From the NCBI RefSeq assembly GCF_000184945.1, contig NZ_GL586311.1:1397603-1456189 (forward strand): 58,587 bases of DNA, in the 5' to 3' direction. This DNA comes from Segatella buccae ATCC 33574 (lineage in GTDB: Bacteria > Bacteroidota > Bacteroidia > Bacteroidales > Bacteroidaceae). This document shows, piece by piece, positions 19,297-28,454 of the stretch. The notes beneath the pieces were generated by a model, which was not told where the DNA came from, did no database searches, and was given only the letters and a program-made list of their open reading frames with translations. The translations under genes and the position numbers were made by a program. Numbering within the stretch: position 1 is the first letter of the stretch; every line of letters begins with the position of its first letter.

Positions 19297-20769
19297 ATGA
19301 GAATAAACAATAAGATACTGTTGGGCTTTACCGCCCTTTCCCTTTTGGCTGGTCTGAGTGTCCATGCCAACAGAGCCGTTTTTCGTTCATCGATTGTGAC
19401 CGACTCAACGTTCGTTGATGACACAGCTTCCATGCAGCGGATGGCTTCCGGACAAACCGGGCTGGCTGTTAATCCGGCCAGTGTGGTTGATGAGGTCGTG
19501 TGGGTGGTTGGCGATGAGCCCATCTTGAAGTCGGATGTTGAAGTCATGCGCTTGCAAGGGCTGGCCGAAGGCATCACTTTCAGCGGTGATCCCGATTGTT
19601 CCATTCCCGAACAGATAGCTGTGCAGAAACTGTTCTTGCATCAGGCAGCCATTGACAGTATAGAAGTGTCCGAGTCGGAAGTGGCCCAAGGTATCGAGGG
19701 ACAAATCAACAGTTGGATACAGATGACCGGTTCGCGTGAAAAATTGGAGGAGTATCGCAAGCAGAGCATCACGCAGATGCGTCAGCAGATGCATGATGAC
19801 TACCGCAATCGCTTGCTGATTCAGAAGATGCGAATGAAACTGGTAGAAGATGTCAAGGTGTCTCCCGCCCAAGTGCGTGCCTATTTCCGCGATATGCCGG
19901 CTGACAGTCTGCCTTTCGTCCCCACCGAGGTGGAGGTGGAAATCCTTACCAGCCAACCCAAGATTTCGCAGGAAGAAATCAATCGGGTGAAAGATGAACT
20001 GCGCAATTATACCGATCGTGTGAACAAGGGAGAGACGACATTCTCCACGCTGGCTCGACTCTATTCGGAAGATCCCGGTACAGCGCGCATGGGAGGCGAG
20101 CTCGACTATACCGGTCGTGGCATGCTCGACCCGGCTTTTGCCAATGTGGCTTTCAACCTCACCGACCCAAAGAAGATTTCCAAGATTGTCGAGAGTGAGT
20201 TCGGCTACCACATCATCCAGCTCATTGACAAGCGTGGTGATAAAATCAAGGTGCGCCATATTCTCCGTAAACCGGTTGTTTCTTCCGAGGCTTTAGATGC
20301 TTCCATCCATCGTTTGGACTCCATTGGTGACGATATCCGTGCAGGTAAGTTTTCTTTTGAAGCAGCCGCTTCCTATCTCTCCGACGATAAGGACACTAAA
20401 AACAATCATGGATTGATGTCCAATATGACAGAGGAAGGCAGCCGCACTTCAAAGTTCCAGATGAAAGACCTTCCCTCCGAGGTGGCGCGCGTGGTCGACA
20501 CCTTGAAAGTGGGACAGGTATCCAAAGCCTTTCGCATGATCAATTCCAAGGGAAAAACTGTTTGTGCCATTGTGCGGCTGAAGAGCCGTATTGACGGGCA
20601 TCGCGCTACCATTACGGAAGATTTTCAAGTGATGAAAAATCTGGTGACCAATAAGGAGCGTGAGGAACTCATTCATGACTGGGTGATGGACAAGATCAAG
20701 CACACCTACGTGTGGATGAACGACCGCTACAAAGGCTGTAAGTTCGAATATCAAGGATGGATTAAATGA
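19297..20769 (+). CDS. SurA-like periplasmic chaperone / peptidyl-prolyl isomerase
   Basis: This 490-residue protein has an N-terminal signal (MRINNKILLGFTALSLLAGLS) followed by a SurA N-terminal chaperone domain, seen as VVDEVVWVVGDEPILKSDVE and GIEGQINSWIQMTGS. A first parvulin domain spans about residues 210-310 (EVEILTSQPKIS...LARLYSEDPGTARMGGELDY...EFGYHIIQLIDKRG), followed by a second, weaker one (KVRHILRKPVVS...). SurA escorts beta-barrel proteins to the Bam complex. Its stop overlaps the start of the OstA-like gene, so assembly of outer-membrane proteins and LPS export are probably expressed together. Confidence 0.9.
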   Translation: MRINNKILLGFTALSLLAGLSVHANRAVFRSSIVTDSTFVDDTASMQRMASGQTGLAVNPASVVDEVVWVVGDEPILKSDVEVMRLQGLAEGITFSGDPDCSIPEQIAVQKLFLHQAAIDSIEVSESEVAQGIEGQINSWIQMTGSREKLEEYRKQSITQMRQQMHDDYRNRLLIQKMRMKLVEDVKVSPAQVRAYFRDMPADSLPFVPTEVEVEILTSQPKISQEEINRVKDELRNYTDRVNKGETTFSTLARLYSEDPGTARMGGELDYTGRGMLDPAFANVAFNLTDPKKISKIVESEFGYHIIQLIDKRGDKIKVRHILRKPVVSSEALDASIHRLDSIGDDIRAGKFSFEAAASYLSDDKDTKNNHGLMSNMTEEGSRTSKFQMKDLPSEVARVVDTLKVGQVSKAFRMINSKGKTVCAIVRLKSRIDGHRATITEDFQVMKNLVTNKEREELIHDWVMDKIKHTYVWMNDRYKGCKFEYQGWIK

Positions 20770-22451
20770 CATTTCGACAAACGATAAATAAATATCTTAT
20801 CGGGCATAGAACCACAACCATTGTGGTTTTATGCCTTTTTGGCTTATGCCTGCTGCAGGCTGTGGCTTCGCCCCGTAAGAAAGGCCCGCGCAAGAAGTCG
20901 GATGAGCGTGTCTATCTCATTCATGCCGACGAGATGTTCTATGACCAGTTTGGCAATAATCCCATGGCCCAGATAGTCAAAGGTCATGTGGCTTTCCGGC
21001 ATCAGGGAGCCCGCCTGACCTGTGACAGTGCCTACTTCTTTCAGGAGTCCAACTCGGTGAAAGCCTTTGGGCATGTGTTCCTCAAGCAGGGCGACACGCT
21101 TTCCTTAGCCTGCGAACGAGCCCTTTACGACGGCCAGGCACAGATGATGGAAGCCCGCCAGAATGTGGTGCTCCACCACCGCCGGCAGGTGCTCCGCACC
21201 GACAGTCTCAACTTCGACAGGCTCTACAACAATGCATATTTCTTTGAGGGCGGAACGCTCATCGACGGTAAAGACCGGTTGATTTCCGATTGGGGAGAGT
21301 ATAACACTGATACGCGGCAGGCTGTATTCTACTATAATGTGAAGCTCAAAAGTGCCTCCCGTCTCATTTCCACCGATACCTTATATTATGATGTGAAGAC
21401 TTCGGTGGCCCATGTTGTCGGCCCCAATTCCCGTATCACTTCGGGCCAGAGTGTCATTGATACACAAGATGCCTATTATGATACACACACCGACAAGGCG
21501 CAACTCTTCAGCCGTTCGACTGTTGTCGACAAAAATCGCACCATTACTGGCGACAGTCTTTATTATGTGAAAGACGGTGAGAGCCGCGGCTACGGTAATG
21601 TGATTTATGTGGATCGCGGCCACAAAAACGCCCTCACTTGTGGTTATCTGCGCTACAATGAGAAGACCGGTATGGGCTTTGCCACCCGCGATCCGGTTGC
21701 CAAGGAGTTTTCACAGAAGGATACGCTCTACGTGCATTCCGACTCAATGAAGATTTATACCTTCAATATCAACACCGACTCAGTCTATCGCAAGGTGCAT
21801 GCTTTTCATAAAGTGCGTGCCTATCGCACGGACATGCAGGCCGTGTGCGATTCGATGGTCTTCGACTCCCAAGATTCTTGTATGACAATGTATCGCGACC
21901 CCATTGTGTGGAACGGCAACCGCCAGTTGCTGGGCGAGCAAATCAAAGTCTATATGAATGATTCCACCGTTCGCCGGGCCGATGTCATAGGGCAGGCTTT
22001 GTCAGTCGAGCTGATGGGTGACTCTGTACACTACAATCAAGTGTCGTCTAAAGAAATGAAGGCCTTTTTTGTTGATGGTGACGTGAGACGCACGGAGGCG
22101 ATAGGCAATGTGCAGGCTGTCTATTTCCCCATATCCGATAAAGACAGTGCCATTATCGGACTCAACTACACCGAGACCGACACCATGCGCATGTTCATGT
22201 CGCCCAAGCGTGAACTTGAGAAAATTTGGATGCCCAAAGCCACCGGCACTCTTTATCCTCTTACGCAGATTCCACCGTCCAAGCTCAAGTTGTCCAATTT
22301 TGCTTGGTTTGATGACATCCGTCCCAAGAGCAAGGATGATATCTTTGTGTGGCGTGGCAAAGGGACCGGTCAGGAACTGAAGAATATCCCCCGCCATGAG
22401 GCTCCCCTCCAGCAGTTGGGCGGCGGCAAACATAAGTCGACTGCGCCATGA
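20766..22451 (+). CDS. OstA/LptA-like LPS transport protein
   Basis: The 561-residue protein starts with a basic segment and one membrane helix (IVVLCLFGLCLLQAVA), which acts as a signal or anchor. The rest is rich in short beta-strands of the OstA/LptA jelly-roll repeat type: YLIHADEMFYDQFGNNPMAQIVKGHVAFRHQGARLTCD, then repeated units ending in YYD or DSLYY. In Bacteroidetes such long OstA-like proteins stand in for LptA, bridging lipopolysaccharide from the LptBFG pump to LptD across the periplasm. The start overlaps the SurA stop by four bases, and the stop overlaps the next small ORF (ATGA). Confidence 0.85.
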   Translation: MTFRQTINKYLIGHRTTTIVVLCLFGLCLLQAVASPRKKGPRKKSDERVYLIHADEMFYDQFGNNPMAQIVKGHVAFRHQGARLTCDSAYFFQESNSVKAFGHVFLKQGDTLSLACERALYDGQAQMMEARQNVVLHHRRQVLRTDSLNFDRLYNNAYFFEGGTLIDGKDRLISDWGEYNTDTRQAVFYYNVKLKSASRLISTDTLYYDVKTSVAHVVGPNSRITSGQSVIDTQDAYYDTHTDKAQLFSRSTVVDKNRTITGDSLYYVKDGESRGYGNVIYVDRGHKNALTCGYLRYNEKTGMGFATRDPVAKEFSQKDTLYVHSDSMKIYTFNINTDSVYRKVHAFHKVRAYRTDMQAVCDSMVFDSQDSCMTMYRDPIVWNGNRQLLGEQIKVYMNDSTVRRADVIGQALSVELMGDSVHYNQVSSKEMKAFFVDGDVRRTEAIGNVQAVYFPISDKDSAIIGLNYTETDTMRMFMSPKRELEKIWMPKATGTLYPLTQIPPSKLKLSNFAWFDDIRPKSKDDIFVWRGKGTGQELKNIPRHEAPLQQLGGGKHKSTAP

Positions 22452-22621
22452 AGTCCTTTTCTGTCCGTCGGCCACGGGGCTTTCGCCATCAGGAGGTCTA
22501 TTCCCGGCGTCGCCCCATCAGGTTTATGTCCGGCAGCCGCTCCTCTGCCCGTCCTCAGCATGTTGTGGTGCTGATAGTCATGCTCTTTTTGCTGCTTGCC
22601 TTCTGCTATTGGCTGGGCTGA
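22448..22621 (+). CDS. Small basic single-pass membrane protein (57 residues)
   Basis: This small gene is easy to miss. Its ATG overlaps the OstA-like stop (ATGA) and it ends at TGA 22621. The product starts MKSFSVRRPRGFRHQEVYSR, is strongly basic for about 36 residues, and ends in a single hydrophobic helix (VVVLIVMLFLLLAFCYWLG), so it is a C-terminally anchored membrane peptide with the positive part expected in the cytoplasm. Translational coupling to the upstream gene and the typical positively charged/hydrophobic layout support it as real. It lies between the LPS-export gene and mutL. Function unknown; a role with the LPS-transport genes is only a guess from position. Confidence 0.65.
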   Translation: MKSFSVRRPRGFRHQEVYSRRRPIRFMSGSRSSARPQHVVVLIVMLFLLLAFCYWLG

Positions 22622-22788
22622 CAAAGACTCTCTCGGTGGAAGTCGGCCGGCACGATAGGAGCAAACATACCGTTTTTTTCTTGTTCTTCCCATTGATGGT
22701 GTTCTCACCCACTCGCGTGAAAAAGTGTTCTGGAAGCTGTTGGGGGCGATGAGATAAAGTGTGGAGGAACCTTTAATTTATATAAAAT

Positions 22789-24654
22789 ATGAACGACATC
22801 ATACAGCTACTTCCCGATTCCGTGGCCAATCAGATAGCGGCCGGCGAAGTCATTCAGCGTCCTGCTTCCGTCATCAAGGAGTTGGTCGAAAACTCCGTCG
22901 ATGCCGGTGCTACAGTCATCAATGTGCTGGTGGTTGATGCCGGGCGCACTTCCATTCAAGTGACTGACAACGGCAAGGGCATGTCCGATACCGATGCCCG
23001 TCTCTCTTTTGAGCGCCATGCCACTTCCAAGATTAGGCAGGCCGACGATCTCTTTGCCCTGCACACTATGGGTTTCCGTGGCGAAGCCCTCGCCTCCATA
23101 GCTGCTGTGGCCCAAGTGGAACTGAAAACTCGGCAGCAGAGCGATGAGGTGGGTACTCAGCTCACCATCGCCGGTTCCCGATTTTTAGGACAGGAGCCTT
23201 GCTCATGTCCCGTGGGAAGCAATTTCAAAGTGGAGAATCTCTTTTTCAATGTGCCCGCCCGGCGCAAGTTTCTCAAGTCCAACACCACCGAACTCAACAA
23301 CATTATTGCTGCTTTTCAGCGTATCGTCCTTGTCTATCCCGCCCTCTCGTTTACCCTCCATAGCAATGATACCGAACTCATCAATCTCCGTGCCGGCAAT
23401 CTTCGCCAGCGCATCGTCGACGTTTTTGGCAAGCGGCTGAATCAAGACCTCCTTTCCGTGAATGTGGAGACCACTCTTTGTAGCATTCATGGCTTTGTGG
23501 GCAAGCCCGAATCAGCTCGCAAGAAGGGTGCCCATCAATATTTCTTTGTCAATGGCCGTTACATGAAGCATCCCTATTTCGCCAAGGCCGTCATGTCGGC
23601 TTTCGAGCGTCTGGTGCCCCAAGGCGAGCAAGTGCCGTTTTTTCTCTATTTTGAGGTGGCTCCCGAAAACATCGATGTCAATATCCATCCCACCAAGACA
23701 GAAATCAAGTTTGAGAACGAGCAGGCCATCTGGCAGATACTCTCTGCCGCCGTGCGAGAGGCTGTTGGTATGTTCAATGATGTTCCTGCCATCGATTTTG
23801 ACACGGTGGGCAAGCCCGATATTCCCGTTTTCAGTGGCAGTGATGCTGAAGTCTCGGCTCCACGGGTAGCCTACAATCCGGGTTATAATCCTTTCAGTCA
23901 GCCCTCTCCGGCTACCTCTTTGTCTGCTTCACCTGGTTCGTGGCAACGTGAATCCTCTGTGCCCGACCGTTGGCAGGAACTTTACGAAGGGCTTGGCCGC
24001 TCATCCCAAAGCAGAGAGACCGTCATTTTTGCCGATGAAGAAGTACGCTCCGCCGCCTCCGGTGCCGATGCTCACAGTGTCATCTCCGAAAAATCGCCTG
24101 CACATTATCAGTATAAAGGCAAATACATCATGACCGCCGTCAAGTCGGGATTGATGATTATAGACCAGCATCGCGCGCATGTACGTATATTATATGAACA
24201 ATATCTCGACCGTCTACAAGCTCACAAATGTGAGTCTCAAAAGGTGCTGTTCCCCGAAGTCGTTGAACTTTCCGCCGCCGGAGGTGTGCTGATGCAGAAA
24301 ATGATGCCCGAACTGGAAGCTCTCGGTTTCGAACTTACTCCTATGGGAGGCAATAGCTATGCCATCAACGCTGTGCCCGCCGGTGTCGATGGTGTCGACT
24401 ATGTACGGCTTGTCACAGAGATGCTCGATGATGCTGCCGACAAGTCGTCCGATTCGTCCGAAGCCATCCGTCGCTCGCTGGCACTGAGTCTGGCCCGTAG
24501 CATGGCCATTCCTTATGGCCAGGTGCTTGGCAATGCCGAAATGGAGAATGTGGTCAACTCGCTTTTTGCCTGCTCCAATGTCAATTACGCACCCGACGGG
24601 CGCAAGGTACTGGCCATCCTCAGACAGCAGGAAATAGACCATTTGCTTGACTGA
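22789..24654 (+). CDS. mutL: DNA mismatch repair protein MutL
   Basis: MutL links MutS recognition of mismatches to strand removal. The 621-residue protein has a complete GHKL ATPase: [24 protein letters not shown] and [10 protein letters not shown]. The C-terminal dimerisation domain is present ([19 protein letters not shown]). The endonuclease motif of MutL proteins that nick DNA, DQHA(x)2E(x)4E, reads here [12 protein letters not shown]: the Ala is Arg and the first Glu is Val. The usual CPHGRP motif is replaced by APDGRK. The nicking centre is therefore degenerate and the protein may rely on another nuclease. The start is the ATG after a clear purine-rich leader. Confidence 0.95.
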   Translation: MNDIIQLLPDSVANQIAAGEVIQRPASVIKELVENSVDAGATVINVLVVDAGRTSIQVTDNGKGMSDTDARLSFERHATSKIRQADDLFALHTMGFRGEALASIAAVAQVELKTRQQSDEVGTQLTIAGSRFLGQEPCSCPVGSNFKVENLFFNVPARRKFLKSNTTELNNIIAAFQRIVLVYPALSFTLHSNDTELINLRAGNLRQRIVDVFGKRLNQDLLSVNVETTLCSIHGFVGKPESARKKGAHQYFFVNGRYMKHPYFAKAVMSAFERLVPQGEQVPFFLYFEVAPENIDVNIHPTKTEIKFENEQAIWQILSAAVREAVGMFNDVPAIDFDTVGKPDIPVFSGSDAEVSAPRVAYNPGYNPFSQPSPATSLSASPGSWQRESSVPDRWQELYEGLGRSSQSRETVIFADEEVRSAASGADAHSVISEKSPAHYQYKGKYIMTAVKSGLMIIDQHRAHVRILYEQYLDRLQAHKCESQKVLFPEVVELSAAGGVLMQKMMPELEALGFELTPMGGNSYAINAVPAGVDGVDYVRLVTEMLDDAADKSSDSSEAIRRSLALSLARSMAIPYGQVLGNAEMENVVNSLFACSNVNYAPDGRKVLAILRQQEIDHLLD

Positions 24655-24742
24655 AAAGCCTGCTCCGGCAGAGAAATGCTGTTTTTTTGAGCCGGAAATG
24701 ACATTTTCTTTAGAAAAAGTGGCTATATTTAAAAATAATTAT

Positions 24743-24750
24743 TACCTTTG
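24743..24750 (+). promoter_or_regulatory. Promoter -7 box for ompA-like gene
   Basis: TACCTTTG matches TAnnTTTG. The leader of about 65 bases to 24821 is AT-rich, as is common for highly expressed Bacteroidetes genes. Confidence 0.65.
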
Positions 24751-24820
24751 CACCGAAATATAAATGTGACAGAGAGTTAAAAAAGATGTATTTTTTCGAT
24801 TATTAAAATAAAAAAAGGTT

Positions 24821-25969
24821 ATGAAAAAATTAATGATTGTACTGGCATTTGCCGGTATTTCTATGAGCTCCATGGCTCAGGATGCAGATCCTGTACAGAA
24901 GTACAGTGTGGCAACCAACTCTTTCTGGAGCAATTGGTTCATTCAGGTTGGTGGCAACTGGAATGCTTGGTATTCCGGTGAAGAACACGGCCTGGATTTG
25001 GCTAAGAGCCCCATTAAGAAGTTCCGTGCCAATCCCGGTGCCGCTTTCGCCATCGGTAAGTGGTTCACTCCCGGTCTCGGTCTCCGTACCAAGGTGCAGG
25101 GTATCTGGGGTAAGACTGTGACCGACGGCAACAATGCCGGCAATGGTAACAAGTATTGGGTGCTTGACGAGCACATCATGTTCAACCTGAGCAACCTGCT
25201 CATGGGTTACAACGAGAACCGCGTGTGGAACTTGGTTCCTTTCGTTGGTGGTGGCGTTGGTCGCACCATGACTCACAACCTCTATGCCATGAACCTCAGT
25301 GCAGGTATCCAGTCTACATGGAAGGTGAGCAAGCTTCTCAACATCTATCTTGAAGGTGGTTGGAACCGCTTTGAGGGCGATATCGATGGTAATGAGCTTG
25401 TAACTCGTACAAACCGTGGTTGGGATTCTCACGACAACAACCTCTATGCTGAAGTAGGTCTGACCTTCAACCTTGGCAAGGCTACTTGGAACAAGGTTCC
25501 TGATGTTGACGCTTTGAAGGCTCAGTATCAGAACGAAATCGACGGTCTCCGCAACCAGCTCAACGATGCTAATGCAGAGAACGATCGTCTCCGCAACATG
25601 CTTGCCAACCAGCCCAAGGCTGAAACTCCCGCAGCTGTTAAGGAATTCGTTCAGACTCCGATCTCTGTATTCTTCAACCTCAACAAGACCAACATCGCTT
25701 CTCAGAAGGACCTCGTAAACGTACAGGCTCTTGCTAAGTATGCAAAGGAGAACAACTCCAAGCTCCTCGTTAACGGTTATGCTGATAGTGCTACGGGTAA
25801 GCCCGCACACAACCAGTGGTTGTCTGAAGAGCGTGCCAAGACTGTTGCCGGTGAACTTCAGAAGATGGGTATCAACAGCAGCAACATCACTACCAAGGGT
25901 AATGGTGGTGTAGATGAGCTCTCTCCGATCTCCTTCAACCGTCGTGCTACTGTTCAGGTTACTGAATAA
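24821..25969 (+). CDS. OmpA-family outer-membrane protein
   Basis: The 382-residue protein has a signal peptide (MKKLMIVLAFAGISMSSMAQ), an N-terminal eight-strand beta-barrel region of about 200 residues with aromatic-rich strands (FWSNWFIQVGGNWNAWYSG), a short coiled linker (IDGLRNQLNDANAENDRLRNML), and a C-terminal OmpA peptidoglycan-binding domain (SVFFNLNKTNI, VNGYADSATGKPAHNQWLSEERA, NGGVDELSPISFNRRATV). It fastens the outer membrane to the cell wall. Codon use is strongly biased to a few codons, as in very highly expressed genes. Strong promoter and terminator flank it as a single gene. Confidence 0.93.
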   Translation: MKKLMIVLAFAGISMSSMAQDADPVQKYSVATNSFWSNWFIQVGGNWNAWYSGEEHGLDLAKSPIKKFRANPGAAFAIGKWFTPGLGLRTKVQGIWGKTVTDGNNAGNGNKYWVLDEHIMFNLSNLLMGYNENRVWNLVPFVGGGVGRTMTHNLYAMNLSAGIQSTWKVSKLLNIYLEGGWNRFEGDIDGNELVTRTNRGWDSHDNNLYAEVGLTFNLGKATWNKVPDVDALKAQYQNEIDGLRNQLNDANAENDRLRNMLANQPKAETPAAVKEFVQTPISVFFNLNKTNIASQKDLVNVQALAKYAKENNSKLLVNGYADSATGKPAHNQWLSEERAKTVAGELQKMGINSSNITTKGNGGVDELSPISFNRRATVQVTE

Positions 25970-25993
25970 TATACACAGATTATATACCAAATT

Positions 25994-26027
25994 AAGAGTG
26001 CCAGCCTTCGGGTTGGCACTCTTTTTT
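25994..26027 (+). terminator. Terminator after ompA-like gene
   Basis: A 13-bp stem (25994-26006 with 26011-26023, one G-U pair) with a TTCG tetraloop is followed by a T-tract. Confidence 0.95.
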
Positions 26028-26182
26028 ATGTTTCATCGCCTCGGTTGTGGGGGAGGGGAGGATGCGTGATAGCCGGTTTAGTCCCGGGTATATCTTTTCT
26101 ACCTCCCTGCAAGGAAGGGGTTGGGGAGGGGACATAAAAAATCCCTGCAATCCCGAAGGACCACAGGGAAAACACCCCTTAG

Positions 26183-26257
26183 TGGGCGTTGACGGATTCG
26201 AACCGCCGACCCTCTGCTTGTAAGGCAGATGCTCTAAACCAGCTGAGCTAAACGCCC
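26183..26257 (-). tRNA. tRNA-Val (anticodon TAC)
   Basis: The minus strand folds as a cloverleaf of 75 bases. The acceptor stem is GGGCGTT/AACGCCC with A as discriminator. The anticodon loop is CTTACAA, giving TAC for valine codons. The T-loop is TTCGAAT. The 3' CCA is not encoded, so it is added after transcription. Confidence 0.97.
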
Positions 26258-26528
26258 TTGCTTCTTAAAAGCGATTGCAAAGGTATCACTTTTAAATGAG
26301 ACTACCAAATGTTTTGTCGTTTTTTTCTGAAAATATTTTGTGAAGTACTTTTTTTGTGCCTGTTTATACCATAAAAGGTCTGTCGGAAGGTGCAGGACTT
26401 TCGTAAGCGGGAAAAGCTATGGCATTGAGCCCGCAGGGGGAGCTCTCGCATTTCAGCAGGTAGCGGAAGATTTGTTCGGTTGGAGATAGGGTGGGGAGGT
26501 TGTCAATGTTTTTTGTTGCCGATTTGCA

Positions 26529-26554
26529 TTTGGCCGTTTTTCTGTATATCTTTG
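26529..26554 (+). promoter_or_regulatory. Orphan promoter (TTTG ... TATCTTTG)
   Basis: TTTG at 26529-26532 and TATCTTTG at 26547-26554 form a consensus-like promoter. Transcription would start near 26561, at the very base of a terminator hairpin. Confidence 0.55.
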
Positions 26555-26561
26555 CATTGGC

Positions 26562-26593
26562 AAGAGGAGCATTCTGGTGCTCCTCTTTTTTTT
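26562..26593 (+). terminator. Strong terminator directly after an orphan promoter
   Basis: A perfect 10-bp stem (AAGAGGAGCA with TGCTCCTCTT) around the loop TTCTGG is followed by eight T. Confidence 0.85.
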
Positions 26594-26936
26594 ATCCACC
26601 AGTCCCCAACTCCCCAAAAGAGGCTTTTCCATCCGAAAATAGGCTGTCATTCGGCCCGGATGGCTTTGCAAAAAGGGCCGAGTGGGCTTCCAAGTGTGCC
26701 CCTTTTGCGATGTTGTTTGGGCCGAGTAAGAAAATGGATGGAGCGGATGGATTTAATGAGTCGGATGGAGCGGGATGGAAAAATGGACTCGGAAAAATGC
26801 CGTGTAAGGCTTTTTCATGATCTGAGTAAGTTTCATGCTATATATGGCATTCTTTCAATCATCGGCCACTTTGACCGGTTGATAACTTTTAATTTAATTT
26901 ATCATTTGTCCTCGTTAGTATATCGTTTTAAATGGT

Positions 26937-26944
26937 TATCTTTG
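26937..26944 (+). promoter_or_regulatory. Promoter -7 box for purB
   Basis: TATCTTTG matches TAnnTTTG, 24 bases before the ATG at 26969. Confidence 0.65.
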
Positions 26945-26968
26945 CAACTCAAATGATACGTATTGGTT

Positions 26969-28315
26969 ATGGAGCTTGATTTGTTGACAGCCATTTCGCC
27001 CATTGACGGGCGCTATCGTGGCAAAACGGAACCTTTGGCAGCCTATTTCTCCGAATATGCGCTCATCCGCTATCGGGTGCGTGTGGAGATAGAGTATTTC
27101 ATTACGCTTTGCGAGATACCCTTGCCGCAGTTGTCCGGTTTTGACCATGCCCTCTTCAGCCGTTTGCGTGACATCTACCGTCTCTTCGACGAGCAAGGTG
27201 CGCAACGCGTGAAGGATATAGAGAAAGTCACCAACCACGATGTAAAGGCTGTTGAATACTTCATCAAGGAAGAATTTGACAAGATAGGCGGACTTGAAGC
27301 CTACAAGGAGTTCATCCATTTTGGACTTACTTCACAGGACATCAACAACACCAGCGTGCCACTCTCCATCAAGGAGGCTCTTGAAGAGGTGTTCTGTCCG
27401 CAGTTGGAAGAACTCATCGCCCAGTTGCAGCAGTATGCCGGCGAGTGGCGCGATGTGCCCATGCTCGCCAAGACCCACGGGCAGCCGGCCTCTCCCACGA
27501 GATTGGGTAAGGAGATCATGGTGTTTGTCTATCGTCTCAACGAACAGCTCGCCACGCTGAAGTCTTGCAAGTTTACGGCCAAGTTTGGCGGAGCCACCGG
27601 CAACTACAATGCCCATCATGTGGCCTATCCCTTGATAGACTGGCGCGCTTTTGGCGACAAGTTCGTCAGCGAGAAGCTCGGTTTGCAGCGTGAGCAGTAC
27701 ACCACTCAGATAAGCAACTACGACCATTTGGGTGCCATCTTCGACGCAGTACGTCGCATCAACACGGTCATCATCGACCTCGACCGCGATTTTTGGATGT
27801 ATATCTCCATGGACTACTTCAAGCAGAAGATCAAGGCCGGCGAGGTAGGCTCCAGTGCCATGCCCCATAAAGTGAACCCCATTGACTATGAAAATAGCGA
27901 GGGGAATCTCGGTATGGCCAATGCCATCCTGCAATTTCTGGCGCAGAAGTTGCCCGTAAGCCGCTTGCAGCGCGACCTCACCGACAGCACTGTGCTCCGC
28001 AATGTGGGTGTACCCCTCGGTCACAGCATCATCGCCATACAGAGCACGCTGAAAGGACTGCGTAAACTCATTCTTAACGAAGAGAAGTTGCGTCGCGATC
28101 TTGATGACACATGGGCCGTGGTGGCTGAAGCTATACAGACCATTCTCCGTCGCGAGGCTTATCCCCATCCCTACGAGGCGCTGAAAGCCCTCACCCGCAC
28201 CAACGGCAAGATGACCGAAACCACTATTCGTGAGTTTATCGATGGTTTGCAGGTCGGCGACGGTGTGAAAGCAGAGTTGCGAGCCATCACTCCGGCCAAC
28301 TATACGGGAGTATAA
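26969..28315 (+). CDS. purB: Adenylosuccinate lyase
   Basis: PurB splits fumarate from SAICAR and from adenylosuccinate in purine synthesis. From the ATG at 26969 (MELDLLTAISPIDGRYRGKT) the protein has 448 residues, the length of the E. coli-type subfamily. The signature loop with the catalytic Ser is GSSAMPHKVNPIDYENSEGN. The HFGLTSQDINN and KTHGQPASPTRLGKE segments complete the active site. A TTG two codons upstream is possible but the ATG fits the family start. A hairpin resembling a terminator follows at 28343-28383. Confidence 0.96.
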   Translation: MELDLLTAISPIDGRYRGKTEPLAAYFSEYALIRYRVRVEIEYFITLCEIPLPQLSGFDHALFSRLRDIYRLFDEQGAQRVKDIEKVTNHDVKAVEYFIKEEFDKIGGLEAYKEFIHFGLTSQDINNTSVPLSIKEALEEVFCPQLEELIAQLQQYAGEWRDVPMLAKTHGQPASPTRLGKEIMVFVYRLNEQLATLKSCKFTAKFGGATGNYNAHHVAYPLIDWRAFGDKFVSEKLGLQREQYTTQISNYDHLGAIFDAVRRINTVIIDLDRDFWMYISMDYFKQKIKAGEVGSSAMPHKVNPIDYENSEGNLGMANAILQFLAQKLPVSRLQRDLTDSTVLRNVGVPLGHSIIAIQSTLKGLRKLILNEEKLRRDLDDTWAVVAEAIQTILRREAYPHPYEALKALTRTNGKMTETTIREFIDGLQVGDGVKAELRAITPANYTGV

Positions 28316-28342
28316 GGAAGCGTGAGGTGAGAAAACTAAAGT

Positions 28343-28383
28343 AGGGCGTTCGCCTTGGCGGGCGAAGAAGGTTCTGCCCTTTT
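28343..28383 (+). terminator. Probable terminator after purB
   Basis: AGGGC (28343-28347) pairs with GCCCT (28376-28380) around an inner stem CGTTCGCC/GGCGGGCG (two G-U pairs), followed by four T. Confidence 0.55.
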
Positions 28384-28454
28384 GACATCAGACAATGTTT
28401 AACTCCTCAAAAATATTAACCAAGCCGTGAGGCTAAAATAACAAAAGAAAGAAA

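Larger units (their letters stand above)
26258..26968. other. Gene-free region upstream of purB
   Basis: I see no convincing gene in these roughly 700 bases. The only clear signals are a promoter directly followed by a terminator (26529-26593) and the purB promoter (26937-26944). Confidence 0.5.

Noticed and set aside
26183..26257. tRNA-Val as the attachment site of the mobile element
   Set aside because: The element begins about 16 kb away; no integrase or tRNA 3' repeat is seen near it.
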